Assembly: GCA_905214865.1 (NCBI GenBank)
Contig: CAJMNO010000005.1
Location: 62,001-126,000 of the forward strand
Reading direction: 5' to 3'
DNA: 64,000 nt
Source of the DNA: an uncultured bacterium
GTDB taxonomy: Bacteria > Actinomycetota > Coriobacteriia > Coriobacteriales > Atopobiaceae
Shown: positions 19,064-27,770 of the stretch, in pieces
How positions within the stretch are numbered: the first letter of the stretch is position 1
How the letters are laid out: each line of letters opens with the position of its first letter
Position numbers and translations under genes: made by a program
Notes under the pieces: model-generated
What the model saw: only the letters and a program-made list of their open reading frames with translations
What the model was told of the DNA's origin: nothing
Databases searched by the model: none

Positions 19064-19538
19064 CTGTCCCTCCCAAGAATCACCTGCGAATGCCAGTGCG
19101 GTCATTCTAATGCTTGGGGCCAAATGGGAGATCTTGGCCCAACCTGCGGGAGAATTGAATAATGATGGATAATAATAAGAAAGAATAGAATATTAACTGC
19201 TTGTTACACGACTTTTATGACTCAGGTGGAATAAGAGCGACAGTTCTTGCGCACTCCTGGACAGGTAAGCATGTGGTAATGAATACGCAGCTCAACCACC
19301 TTGATATTTCGAACGTGACGTGCAAGAAGACCGCTCGTCCTCGTAAACCTACCGTTCCCACTTCTTAATGAAAACAAGGGTGACGTAGCGCCAAGTATTG
19401 GATATAGTGTTTCTCGGCGTTAGGACGCCCGCCGCGAGCCGGACGAAGAAGCCGCAGCATTTCGAGCCTGGCGAGCACGTGGGTAACGTATTCGTAAAGT
19501 GTTGGTAAGGTGCCAGCACGAAAGGAGAAGGAGGAACC
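19064..19538. other. AT-rich divergent regulatory region between ppk1 and arcA
   Basis: About 475 bp without a gene, much more AT-rich than its surroundings between 19140 and 19420. It holds the promoters of ppk1 (minus; TAGAAT at 19104-19109 read in reverse is a candidate -10) and arcA (plus). TGAAT pentamers, as in ArgR half-sites, occur near 19155 and 19279. No open frame here is credible. Confidence 0.6.
19380..19408 (+). promoter_or_regulatory. Candidate arcA promoter
   Basis: GTGACG (19380-19385) and TATAGT (19403-19408) are separated by 17 bp, a good sigma70-type fit. It would give a leader of about 120 nt for arcA. Confidence 0.5.
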
Positions 19539-20792
19539 ATGGCTAACGGGCTTTACGTCCACAGCGAAATTGGCCCCCTGAAGAAGGTCATGCTCCACAG
19601 GCCTGGTGAGGAGCTCCTCAACCTCACGCCTGATGACCTCGAGCGCCTTCTGTTCGACGACATCCCCTTCCTGGAGGTCGCACAGGCGGAGCACGATCGC
19701 TTTGCCGAGATCCTGCGTGAGCAGGGCGTCGAGGTCCTGTACCTCGAGAAGCTGACGGCAGAGGCCCTGGACGCCGTTCCCGGCGCCCGCGAGGAGTTCA
19801 CCAACCAGTGGCTCGACGAGTCCGGCCTCAAGGGCAAGGCTGCCCGTGCCGCCGTCAAGGAGTACATGGACTCCATCAAGGACACCAAGACCTTCGTCGA
19901 CAAGACGATCGCCGGCCTCCGCAAGGAGGAGATCGACCTCCCCGCGACCAGCTCGAGCCTGCTCGCCGACCTCGTCGGCTCTGACCAGGACGGCGAGACC
20001 GACCTCCTGATCGACCCCATGCCCAACACCTACTTCACGCGCGACCCGTTCGCCGTCGTGGGCAAGGGCGTCAACCTCAACCGTATGTTCTCGGTCACCC
20101 GTAACCGCGAGACCCTGTACGGCAAGTTCATCTTCAAGTATCACCCCGACTACAAGGACGCCCCCCTGTGGTACCGTCGCGACAGCGCGTTCCACACCGA
20201 GGGTGGCGACGTCCTCAACCTCAACGCCCACACCCTGGCCATCGGCATCTCCCAGCGCACCCAGGCTGGCGCCATCGACCAGCTCGCCCAGAACATGTTC
20301 TGGGAGAAGGGCGACCAGTGCGAGATCGACACCATCTACGCGTTCAACATCCCCGTGTCCCGTGCCTTCATGCACCTCGACACCGTGTTCACGCAGATTG
20401 ACGTCGACAAGTTCACCATCCACCCGGGCATCATGGGCACCCTGCAGGTCTTCAAGCTCACCAAGGGCGCTCAGCAGGGCGAGGTCAAGATCGAGGAGAT
20501 GAACGACACCCTCGAGCACGTCCTCGAGAAGGCTCTCGGCCTCGATCAGGTCAAGCTCATCAAGTGCGGTGGCGGCGACCCCGTCGCGGCTGCGCGCGAG
20601 CAGTGGAACGACGGTTCCAACACCCTGTGCGTCGCCCCTGGCAAGATTTGCGTGTACCAGCGCAACTCCGTCACCAACGACGTTCTCTACAAGGAGGGCC
20701 TCGACCTTCTCGTGGTTCCCTCGGCCGAGCTCTCCCGTGGCCGTGGCGGCCCCCGCTGCATGAGCATGCCCTTCGCTCGCGAGGACCTCTAG
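19539..20792 (+). CDS. arcA: Arginine deiminase
   Basis: Hydrolyses L-arginine to citrulline and ammonia, the first step of the ATP-yielding and acid-protective ADI pathway. 417 residues. Motifs: the N-terminal EIGPLKKVMLHRPG, FTRDPFAVVG, HTEGGDVLNLN, MHLDTVFTQID and the C-terminal RGRGGPRCMSMPF with the nucleophile Cys407. A very strong ribosome binding site (AAGGAGAAGGAGG) precedes the ATG. The codon choice looks strongly biased to C-ending codons, suggesting high expression. arcB follows after 120 bp containing a hairpin. Confidence 0.98.
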   Translation: MANGLYVHSEIGPLKKVMLHRPGEELLNLTPDDLERLLFDDIPFLEVAQAEHDRFAEILREQGVEVLYLEKLTAEALDAVPGAREEFTNQWLDESGLKGKAARAAVKEYMDSIKDTKTFVDKTIAGLRKEEIDLPATSSSLLADLVGSDQDGETDLLIDPMPNTYFTRDPFAVVGKGVNLNRMFSVTRNRETLYGKFIFKYHPDYKDAPLWYRRDSAFHTEGGDVLNLNAHTLAIGISQRTQAGAIDQLAQNMFWEKGDQCEIDTIYAFNIPVSRAFMHLDTVFTQIDVDKFTIHPGIMGTLQVFKLTKGAQQGEVKIEEMNDTLEHVLEKALGLDQVKLIKCGGGDPVAAAREQWNDGSNTLCVAPGKICVYQRNSVTNDVLYKEGLDLLVVPSAELSRGRGGPRCMSMPFAREDL

Positions 20793-20809
20793 TCTCTCGG
20801 ATAGCGTGA

Positions 20810-20840
20810 AGTCCGGGGGCGCCCTTGGCGCCCTCGGACT
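20810..20840 (+). terminator. Intercistronic hairpin between arcA and arcB
   Basis: A 14-bp stem (20810-20823 with 20827-20840, one G-T pair) and a 3-nt loop, with no U-run. Likely a partial terminator or an mRNA-stabilising element setting the arcA:arcB ratio. Confidence 0.55.
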
Positions 20841-20912
20841 ACTGCTGTCGAGCAAGTATCAGTGTTCTAACCGATGGCACAGGGCTGTCGGTTGAAAACG
20901 AAAGGAACGTAC

Positions 20913-21908
20913 ATGGGCGTCAATCTTAGCGGTCGCAGCTTCCTGAAGCTTCTGGACTTCTCCACCGAGGAGATCAACTACCTCCTGGACCTCTCCCGTG
21001 ACTTCAAGAACATGAAGCGCGCTGGCGTGCCCCACCGCTACCTCGAGGGCAAGAACGTCGCCCTCCTCTTCGAGAAGACCTCGACCCGTACCCGCTGCTC
21101 CTTCGAGGTCGGCGCCTATGACCTCGGCATGGGCTGCACCTACCTTGACCCCAGCGGCTCCCAGATGGGCCACAAGGAGTCCATCGCCGACACCGCTCGC
21201 GTCCTCGGCCGCATGTTCGACGGCATCGAGTACCGCGGCTTCGAGCAGGAGAAGGTCGAGGAGCTCGCCAAGTACGCTGGCGTCCCCGTGTGGAACGGCC
21301 TCACTAACGAGTTCCACCCCACCCAGATGCTCGCCGACATCCTCACGATGAAGGAGAACTTCAACAACGACATCAAGGGCCGTCAGCTCACCTTCATGGG
21401 TGACGCGGGCAACAACGTCGGCAACTCCCTCATGGTCGTCTGCGCCAAGCTCGGCGTCAACTTCGTGGCCTGCGGCCCCAAGGACAACATGCCCGAGGCC
21501 GAGCTCGTCAAGACCTGCCAGGAGATTGCCGCCCAGAACGGCTCCACGGTCAAGCTGACCGAGGACGTCCACGAGGGCGTCAAGGATGCCGACGCCATCT
21601 ACACCGACATCTGGGTGTCCATGGGCCAGCCCGACGAGCTCTACAAGACCCGCATCCCCCTCATGGAGCCCTACCGCGTCACCTCTGACGTCATGTCCCA
21701 GGCTCACGATGACTGCATCTTCCTGCACTGCCTGCCCTCCTTCCACGACACCAAGACCACCAAGGGTGCCGAGGTCGCGAAGAAGTTCGGCATCACCGAG
21801 ATGGAGGTCACCGACGAGGTCTTCGAGTCCCGTGCCTCCAAGGTCTTCGACGAGGCCGAGAACCGCATGCACACCATCAAGGCCGTCATGTACGCTACCC
21901 TCAAGTAA
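20913..21908 (+). CDS. arcB: Ornithine carbamoyltransferase, catabolic
   Basis: Second ADI step: citrulline + Pi to ornithine + carbamoyl phosphate. 331 residues. Carbamoyl phosphate site [18 protein letters not shown], and the C-terminal HCLPSFHD with the conserved cysteine. Start at ATG 20913 after GAAAGGA; an in-frame ATG at 20874 would add 13 unlikely residues. The catabolic role is inferred from position after arcA. Followed by a strong terminator. No carbamate kinase gene is found nearby. Confidence 0.97.
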   Translation: MGVNLSGRSFLKLLDFSTEEINYLLDLSRDFKNMKRAGVPHRYLEGKNVALLFEKTSTRTRCSFEVGAYDLGMGCTYLDPSGSQMGHKESIADTARVLGRMFDGIEYRGFEQEKVEELAKYAGVPVWNGLTNEFHPTQMLADILTMKENFNNDIKGRQLTFMGDAGNNVGNSLMVVCAKLGVNFVACGPKDNMPEAELVKTCQEIAAQNGSTVKLTEDVHEGVKDADAIYTDIWVSMGQPDELYKTRIPLMEPYRVTSDVMSQAHDDCIFLHCLPSFHDTKTTKGAEVAKKFGITEMEVTDEVFESRASKVFDEAENRMHTIKAVMYATLK

Positions 21909-21928
21909 GTAGCGCCTCAGGAAATGGC

Positions 21929-21962
21929 AAAGGCCTCCCCGATATTTCGGGGAGGCCTTTTT
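21929..21962 (+). terminator. Intrinsic terminator after arcB
   Basis: Perfect stem AAAGGCCTCCCCGA / TCGGGGAGGCCTTT with a TATT loop, running into TTTTT. Textbook form. Confidence 0.92.
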
Positions 21963-22004
21963 CATGTCCTAGAACCATCCAAATATTGAATAGATGAAAT
22001 TTGT

Positions 22005-22033
22005 TTGCACACATGGTGTGAACTTTATATACA
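22005..22033 (+). promoter_or_regulatory. Promoter of the arginine/ornithine antiporter gene
   Basis: TTGCAC (22005-22010), 17 bp, TATACA (22028-22033), in an AT-rich patch after the arcB terminator. A TTGAAT hexamer at 21986-21991 resembles an ArgR half-site. Confidence 0.6.
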
Positions 22034-22078
22034 ATCATTGAGGTTCTGTTGGCTTCATCGTTCCTGAGGAGGAAAACG

Positions 22079-23557
22079 ATGGCAAACAATGAGAAGGTTG
22101 ACAACCCCGACGGCGTTGGCTTCTTCGGCCTCGTCGGCCTGGTCGTCTCATCCTGCATCGGATCTGGCGTCTTCGCCCTTACCGGCCAGCTCGCCAACGT
22201 GGCATCCCCTGGTGCCGCGCTCGTGGCATGGGTCATCTGCGGACTGGGCTTCCTGTTCCTGGCCCTCTCGCTCGCCAACCTGGGTGCGAAGCGTCCTGAC
22301 GCCGATGGCGTCGTCGCCTACGCCGAGGAGGGCTTTGGCAAGTTCGCCGGCTTCATCTCCGGCTGGGGCTACTGGCTGTCCGCATGGCTGGGCAACGTCG
22401 GCTTCGCCACGATGGTCGCGCAGACCCTTGGCTCCCAGTACTGCCTGGGCAACATCCTTCCTGGCGTGTTCTCCGACCCCAACACGGGCAACCCCGCCGT
22501 CGTGGGCGTCATCGTGATCTCCCTCTTGCTCTGGGCACTGACCTACCTGGTCATCCGTGGCGTCGAGAGCGCCGCGTTCCTCAACGCCATTGTCATGGTC
22601 GTCAAGGTCGCCTCCATCCTGCTCTTCATCGTCTTCACCTTCTTCAGCTTCAAGGCCGGCCTCTTCACCGCCGACTTCTGGGGCACCGCCGCTCGCAACG
22701 CCACCGTGCTCGCCGCCAACGGTGACGGCCTCGGCAGCGTTGGTACCCAGGTCACCAATTGCATCCTGGTCATGATGTGGGTGTTCATCGGCATCGAGGG
22801 CGCCTCTGTCATGAGCAAGCGCGCTCGCAAGAAGTCCGAGATTGGTTCCGCCACCATCCTCGGCCTCGTGGTGCTGCTCGTGCTCTACATCTGCGCCTCC
22901 GTGCTCCCGTATGGCGTCCTCCCTTACAAGGACCTCGTCGCAGCCCCCAAGCCCGCCACGATCACCGTCTTCGAGTCCATGGCTCCCGGTTGGGGCGGTG
23001 CCTTCATCTCCTGGGCAATCATCATCTCCGTCTGCGGCTCCTGGCTCTCGTTCACCATGCTGCCCGCGGAGTGCACCTCGATGATGGCCGACCACGGCCT
23101 GCTCCCCAAGTCGTGGGACGAGCGCAACAAGGCCAACGCGCCCCAGATGTCGCTCCTCATCGTCGCCGTGCTGACCGAGATCTTCATCATCATCGCGACC
23201 TTTGCGGCCGATGCCTACACCTTCGCGATCTCGATGTGCACCGTCACCATCGTCATCACCTGGGCGTTCGCTGCCGCCTACCAGGTCAAGTACAGCGTTG
23301 AGAACCACGAGGGCCTCCAGGCGTTCTTTGGTGTCCTTGCACTCCTCTTCCAGGTCGTCGGCGTCATGTTCACTGGCTGGGGCTTCCTGCTCCTCGCCTG
23401 CCTGGGTTACATCCCCGGCATGTACTTCTACAAGAAGGCACGCGAGGAGAACGGTGGCTCTGTCACCAAGGCGGAGTGGGCCGTGTTCGCGGTGATCGCC
23501 GTCCTCGGCATCATCTCGATCCCCCTCACCGCGGTGGGCATCATTCCCGTCTTCTAG
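22079..23557 (+). CDS. arcD: Arginine/ornithine antiporter, APC superfamily
   Basis: 492-residue membrane transporter with about 12-13 hydrophobic helices. The N-terminal VGLVVSSCIGSGVFALTG matches the substrate-binding GSGIF-type motif of APC antiporters, and GWGYWLSAWLGNVGF and WVFIGIEGASVMSKRA are typical of the ArcD/LysP-like basic amino acid group. ATG 22079 follows GAGGAGG. It has its own promoter and a downstream terminator, so it is a separate unit from arcAB. Expected role: exchange of external arginine for ornithine, without energy cost. Confidence 0.9.
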   Translation: MANNEKVDNPDGVGFFGLVGLVVSSCIGSGVFALTGQLANVASPGAALVAWVICGLGFLFLALSLANLGAKRPDADGVVAYAEEGFGKFAGFISGWGYWLSAWLGNVGFATMVAQTLGSQYCLGNILPGVFSDPNTGNPAVVGVIVISLLLWALTYLVIRGVESAAFLNAIVMVVKVASILLFIVFTFFSFKAGLFTADFWGTAARNATVLAANGDGLGSVGTQVTNCILVMMWVFIGIEGASVMSKRARKKSEIGSATILGLVVLLVLYICASVLPYGVLPYKDLVAAPKPATITVFESMAPGWGGAFISWAIIISVCGSWLSFTMLPAECTSMMADHGLLPKSWDERNKANAPQMSLLIVAVLTEIFIIIATFAADAYTFAISMCTVTIVITWAFAAAYQVKYSVENHEGLQAFFGVLALLFQVVGVMFTGWGFLLLACLGYIPGMYFYKKAREENGGSVTKAEWAVFAVIAVLGIISIPLTAVGIIPVF

Positions 23558-23581
23558 TTTCTCGGGGACATAGCTCTGAAG

Positions 23582-23608
23582 GGGAGGGTCGCCGATGGCG
23601 GCCCTCCC
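23582..23608 (+). terminator. Terminator after arcD
   Basis: 12-bp stem (23582-23593 with 23597-23608, one T-G pair), a 3-nt loop, then TCTCTT. Confidence 0.65.
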
Positions 23609-23913
23609 TCTCTTATGCGGCGCCTTACGCCCCGTTGCCGCATGACTGACACGATGTATGTATATTGATGTCAGAATTTGCATAATACTGAGCATATGGT
23701 TTTCTCGCATGCGCAATGGGACGAAGAGGGGAGAGCCAATCCAACCAATGCCCGAATTCCCAGGAATGCGGTTCCAGAATGCGGAGCTGGAACCCCTTCA
23801 TTTGCGGTCGCGGCAATTGAATCGCCGTCACGTACTCGTATCGGGGTCTGCGAGTCTCTCATGGCACCAAAATGGGATATTCATCGAATATTGGATACCG
23901 TTCACGGCAACGC

Positions 23914-23944
23914 TTGACGTAGGGGATTGAGCCTTGTGTAAGAT
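23914..23944 (+). promoter_or_regulatory. Candidate promoter of the YfcC-type carrier gene
   Basis: TTGACG (23914-23919) and TAAGAT (23939-23944), 19 bp apart, slightly long but with good hexamers. Leader of roughly 90 nt. Confidence 0.4.
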
Positions 23945-24040
23945 TTGTTTCGAAGTTGCGTAGGTTCTGTCTACGTTGTGTTTCGCAGGAGTTTCAGTTC
24001 CCTAACGTATGGCGCATGTGCGCCGAAAGGAGTTGCGACC

Positions 24041-25639
24041 ATGTCCGATAAGACAGCGCAGCCAAAGAAGAAGAGGGAGATGCTGACGTCATTCTCCATC
24101 ATCTTCATCCTCCTGGCGATCGTCGCAATCATCACGATCTGCCTCAATGGTGCGACCTACACGGTCAATGGCACCGAGGGCACCGTGACGGGTGCGACGC
24201 TGGCGGACTTCCTGATGGCCCCCGTCCACGGCTTCGCGGACGCCATCGACGTCTGCCTGTTCGTCATGGTCCTTGGCGGCTTCCTCGGGATCGTCAACAA
24301 GACCGAGGCGCTCACTACTGGCATTGACGTGCTCGTGCAGAAGATGAACGGCAACGAGCTCAAGCTGATCCCCATCCTCATGGCCATCTTCGCCTTCGGC
24401 GGCACCACCTACGGCATGTGCGAGGAGACCGTCGGCTTCTACGCCCTGCTCTCCGCGACCATGATGGCAGCCGGCTATGACTCCATGAGCGGCTCCATGA
24501 TCGTCCTGCTCGGCGCTGGCATCGGCTGCCTGGGCTCCACGGTCAACCCGTTCGCGACCGGCATCGCCGCAGATGCCCTCACCTCGCTCGGCATCAACGT
24601 CAACCAGGCCGTCATCATCAGCCTGGGCATCATCCTGCTCCTGGTCTCGTACGTCATCGCCGTCTTCTTCGTTCTGCAGTACGCCAAGCGCGTCAAGGCC
24701 GACCCCTCCAAGTCGCTCATGAGCGAGGAGGAGAAGGCTGCCGCCGAGGCCGCCTATGGCACCGAGAAGTCCGACGAGAAGGCATCGCTCTCCGGCAAGC
24801 AGAAGGCCGTCCTCTGGATCTTCGCCGCCGCCTTCATCATCATGGTCATCTCCTTTGTCCCCTGGGAGGACCTGGGCAACAACTTCTTCGTCTCTGACGC
24901 CAAGAGCCACGAGGAGACCACCGAGGTCACCGCTGACGACATCATCCAGCAGTACAGCAACGACAAACTTGGCGACCTGACCCTCACCCCGTCCAACGTC
25001 AAGGGCGAGCTGAAGTCCACCGTCACCGACTATGCCGGCTGGTCGTCCTTCCTGACTGGCACCCCGCTCGGCCAGTGGTACTTCGCCGAGTCCACCACCT
25101 GGTTCCTGCTCCTCGCCATCATCATCGGCATCGTGGGCGGGCTCTCCGAGCACCAGATCGTCGACGAGTTCATGGCCGGCGCCGGCGACATGATGTCCGT
25201 CGTCATGATCATCGCCGTCTCCCGTGGCGTCTCCGTCCTCATGAGCAGCACCGGTCTGGCCAACCTCGTCCTGAGCTCCGCTTCCAACGCTCTGCGCGGC
25301 ACCTCGGGCATCGTGTTTGCCATCGGCTCCTACCTGCTGTACTTCCTGCTCTCCTTCCTCATCCCCTCGACCTCCGGCATGGCGACCGTCTCCATGCCCA
25401 TCATGGGGCCCCTGGCCGCGCAGCTCGGCTTCAACCCCGCGGTCATGGTCATGATCTTCTCCGCCGCCTCCGGCGCCGTGAACCTCATCACCCCCACCTC
25501 CGGCGCCATCATGGGTGGCCTGGCCCTCTCCCGCGTCGAGTACGCAACCTGGGTGAAGTTCGCGCTCAAGGTCGTCATCTCCATCGCGGTCGCCTCGATG
25601 GTCATCCTGTCCATCGCCATGATCGCCATCCCCGCGTAG
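24041..25639 (+). CDS. YfcC family basic amino acid antiporter-like membrane protein
   Basis: 532 residues, about 12 hydrophobic helices in two halves, as in the YfcC/AitC branch of ion transporters. Family-like segments: VLGGFLGIVNKTEALTTGI, FGGTTYGMCEETVGFY, LGAGIGCLGSTVNPFATG and the mirrored SFLIPSTSGMATVSMPIMGP and LITPTSGAIMGGL. A central hydrophilic segment of about 140 residues separates the halves. ATG 24041 follows AAAGGAG. Members annotated as arginine/ornithine antiporters sit in ADI clusters, as here, but the substrate is inference. Own promoter and terminator. Confidence 0.82.
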   Translation: MSDKTAQPKKKREMLTSFSIIFILLAIVAIITICLNGATYTVNGTEGTVTGATLADFLMAPVHGFADAIDVCLFVMVLGGFLGIVNKTEALTTGIDVLVQKMNGNELKLIPILMAIFAFGGTTYGMCEETVGFYALLSATMMAAGYDSMSGSMIVLLGAGIGCLGSTVNPFATGIAADALTSLGINVNQAVIISLGIILLLVSYVIAVFFVLQYAKRVKADPSKSLMSEEEKAAAEAAYGTEKSDEKASLSGKQKAVLWIFAAAFIIMVISFVPWEDLGNNFFVSDAKSHEETTEVTADDIIQQYSNDKLGDLTLTPSNVKGELKSTVTDYAGWSSFLTGTPLGQWYFAESTTWFLLLAIIIGIVGGLSEHQIVDEFMAGAGDMMSVVMIIAVSRGVSVLMSSTGLANLVLSSASNALRGTSGIVFAIGSYLLYFLLSFLIPSTSGMATVSMPIMGPLAAQLGFNPAVMVMIFSAASGAVNLITPTSGAIMGGLALSRVEYATWVKFALKVVISIAVASMVILSIAMIAIPA

Positions 25640-25660
25640 GCTTCGGCACATACGCAAGGA

Positions 25661-25694
25661 GGGGAGGTCCCACGTTGGTGGGGCCTCCCCTTTT
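25661..25694 (+). terminator. Intrinsic terminator after the YfcC-type gene
   Basis: GGGGAGGTCCCAC pairs with GTGGGGCCTCCCC (one T-G pair), loop GTTG, then TTTT (25691-25694). Confidence 0.88.
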
Positions 25695-25723
25695 GCATGG
25701 CGGAGCGAGGTTGTCTGAATAGC

Positions 25724-25764
25724 AGGAAGCCGGGGTGGGGGAGAGGCCCCAACCCCGGCTTCCT
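25724..25764. terminator. Hairpin shared by convergent units
   Basis: 13-bp perfect inverted repeat (25724-25736 with 25752-25764) with extra G/C pairing in the loop, between the plus-strand transporter and minus-strand trpS. Weak U-tracts on either side. Confidence 0.6.
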
Positions 25765-25790
25765 TTCAGTGCCGTAGAGGTTGCCTGGCG

Positions 25791-26840
25791 CTAGTAGACC
25801 ATGCCCATCGCCTCGCGCACCTCGTCGAGCGTCTGCCTTGCGACCTCGTTGGCGCGCGCGTTGCCGTCGTGCAGGACGTCCTTGACGTAGTCGAGGTCGT
25901 CCTCGTACCGGTGCCTGCGCTCGCGGATGGGCGCGAAGTAGTCGTTCACCGCTTGGGTGACGTACTTCTTGAGCTGGCCCGAGCCACCCATGCCGATCTC
26001 GTCCGCAATCTCGCGCTCGTCTCGCCCGGTGCAGATCGCCGCGGTCGTGAGGAGTGCCGAGACACCGGGACGGCTCTCGGGGTCAAAGGTGATGTTGCGA
26101 TCGGAGTCGGTCTTGGACTTCTTGATGAGCCTTGCCGTCTCCTCCGCCGTCATGCTCAGGCTGATGGCGTTGCCGTAGCTCTTGCTCATCTTGCGCCCGT
26201 CGAGGCCGGGAATGAGCGGGGTCGACGTGAGGAGCCCTGCGACGTCCGGGAAGACCTTGCCATAGCGCTCGTTGAAGCGGCGGGCGATCTTGGCCGTGAT
26301 CTCGATGTGGGGGAGCTGGTCGCGTCCCACGGGGACGATGTTGCCCTTGCAGAACAGGATGTCGCACGCCTGGTGCACCGGGTAGGTGAGGAGCAGGCCG
26401 GTGAGCGCGTGGCCCGAGGCCTCCTGCTCGGCCTTGACGGTGGGGTTGCGCTCCATCTCCGCCTCGGTCACGAGCGAGAGGAACGGGAGCATCAGCTGGT
26501 TCTCGTAGGGGACTGCCGAGTGGGTGAAGATCATGGTCTTGCTTGGGTCGATGCCGCAGGCGAGGTAGTCCATGACCATGTTGTACACGTTGTCGCGGAT
26601 GTGCTCCGTGGTGTCGCGATCGGTGATCACCTGGTAGTCGGCGATCACGATGTTGGTCCTCACGCCCAGCTCCTGGAGCCTCACGCGCTCCTTGATGGTG
26701 CCAAAGTAGTGGCCCATGTGCAGACGGCCCGTGGGGCGGTCGCCCGTGAGCATGGTGTACCTCTGGGGGTTGACCTTGAGGTCCTCCTGGATCTGGTCGC
26801 TTCGCCTCAGAGCGGCCTCGTAGCTTCCTTCGTTGGGCAT
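25791..26840 (-). CDS. trpS: Tryptophanyl-tRNA synthetase
   Basis: Class I synthetase charging tRNA-Trp. 349 residues. HIGH-type motif in TGDRPTGRLHMGHYFG and KMSKS in GLDGRKMSKSYGN, both intact. ATG 26840 follows AAGGAG, which favours it over an in-frame upstream start. The 90-bp leader holds a 14-bp palindrome but is too short for a T-box. YgjP-like gene lies upstream on the same strand. Confidence 0.96.
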   Translation of the reverse strand: MPNEGSYEAALRRSDQIQEDLKVNPQRYTMLTGDRPTGRLHMGHYFGTIKERVRLQELGVRTNIVIADYQVITDRDTTEHIRDNVYNMVMDYLACGIDPSKTMIFTHSAVPYENQLMLPFLSLVTEAEMERNPTVKAEQEASGHALTGLLLTYPVHQACDILFCKGNIVPVGRDQLPHIEITAKIARRFNERYGKVFPDVAGLLTSTPLIPGLDGRKMSKSYGNAISLSMTAEETARLIKKSKTDSDRNITFDPESRPGVSALLTTAAICTGRDEREIADEIGMGGSGQLKKYVTQAVNDYFAPIRERRHRYEDDLDYVKDVLHDGNARANEVARQTLDEVREAMGMVY

Positions 26841-26870
26841 GACGACTCCTTGTGAATCAAGCGTGCAGAC

Positions 26871-26884
26871 CGTACCATGGTACG
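26871..26884. promoter_or_regulatory. Perfect palindrome in the trpS leader
   Basis: CGTACCATGGTACG is a perfect 14-bp dyad 31-44 bp upstream of the trpS start. It could be a repressor operator; no regulator is known from the sequence. Confidence 0.4.
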
Positions 26885-26930
26885 CCAAACGCTGGCCCTC
26901 GGGACCTGTGGGAATGGCGCCGGGGCGGCC

Positions 26931-27674
26931 TCAGCCCTGGGGGAGGGTCGCGTTGAGGATGGCGCGCGCCTCTCGCCAGGAGGGGTAGGCCGAATCGAGG
27001 AGGTCGTGGAACCGCTGGTTGTGGCTCGGCTCTAGGAGGTGGCACAGCTCGTGGGCGATCACGGAGTCAAGGCAGGTCGAGGGGAGCGAGGCAAGCTCGG
27101 CGTTGATGGTGATGACGGAGGTGCGCACGTTGCACGAGCCCCATCGCGACCGCATGTAGCGGACGCGCCAGCCGCTGCACGCAACGCCCAGCCGTTCCTC
27201 AAGGGGCGGAAAGCGGGTGGGGAGCTCGCTCGAGAGCGCCCGGGCGAGCCATGACCGTCCGAGGTCACGTGCCAGGCCCGTGTCTTCATCAGTGGGCGGA
27301 AGCAAAAGCTGCAGCTCGTCGCCCGCACGTCTGGCTCCTGGTGCGGGCGCCTCGCGAACGACCCTGACGGCGAGCACCTCGTCGAGGAACCGGACCTTGC
27401 CGCCGTCCTGCCAGCGGGAGGCCTCGCGACAGCGGGCCGCATCCTGTCTCTCCCGCTGGGAGCGTATCCAATCTTCCTTTGAGGCGACGAAAGCGTCCAC
27501 GTCCGACAGCCTCGCTCTGGTGGGCGCGCTCACGACCACGTCGCCGTCCGCCCTCACGCGCAGGTTGACGCGCTTCACCCCGCCGCGGCGCAGGGTGTAT
27601 GGCGTTTGGCCCCCCTGACGTTCCGTCACAACGATATCAGCACGTCGCATGGCTTTCACATCGCTTTCTGCCAC
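26931..27674 (-). CDS. YgjP-like zinc metallopeptidase (DUF45)
   Basis: 247 residues. The C-terminal half carries the family core: SRWGSCN, then the zinc site HELCH (in VIAHELCHLLEPSHNQRF) with the third ligand His in the following SHNQRFHDLL segment. The N-terminal half is a less conserved beta-rich region. No signal peptide or membrane helix. Start taken as GTG 27674 (weak AAGG upstream); ATG 27650 is an alternative losing eight residues. Biological substrate unknown. Divergent from the folate gene and upstream of trpS. Confidence 0.82.
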   Translation of the reverse strand: MAESDVKAMRRADIVVTERQGGQTPYTLRRGGVKRVNLRVRADGDVVVSAPTRARLSDVDAFVASKEDWIRSQRERQDAARCREASRWQDGGKVRFLDEVLAVRVVREAPAPGARRAGDELQLLLPPTDEDTGLARDLGRSWLARALSSELPTRFPPLEERLGVACSGWRVRYMRSRWGSCNVRTSVITINAELASLPSTCLDSVIAHELCHLLEPSHNQRFHDLLDSAYPSWREARAILNATLPQG

Positions 27675-27770
27675 CTTTTGCCTTGCCGTTTGCCCCCAAG
27701 TTGCGGCCCCGTCGTCGCGGGTGGACGAGAAACGAGGATAATGTATCTGGCGTTCGGAGGAAGGGGGACG

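Larger units (their letters stand above)
23558..24040. other. Regulatory intergenic region with dyads before the YfcC-type gene
   Basis: About 480 bp without a credible gene, AT-richer than flanks. Dyads: CTGACA (23646-23651) and TGTCAG (23669-23674); GGTTCCAG (23770-23777) and CTGGAACC (23787-23794); and ATATTC-ATC-GAATAT (23877-23891), which lies just upstream of the candidate promoter and could be an operator. Confidence 0.55.

Noticed and set aside
23658..23930. Possible 80-90 residue proteins in the arcD-YfcC spacer
   Set aside because: Overlapping frames on both strands of similar length, no domain, no good start signal, and the region holds dyads and a promoter.
26841..26930. T-box leader for trpS
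   Set aside because: Only 90 bp are available, and neither the T-box sequence nor an antiterminator structure is visible.
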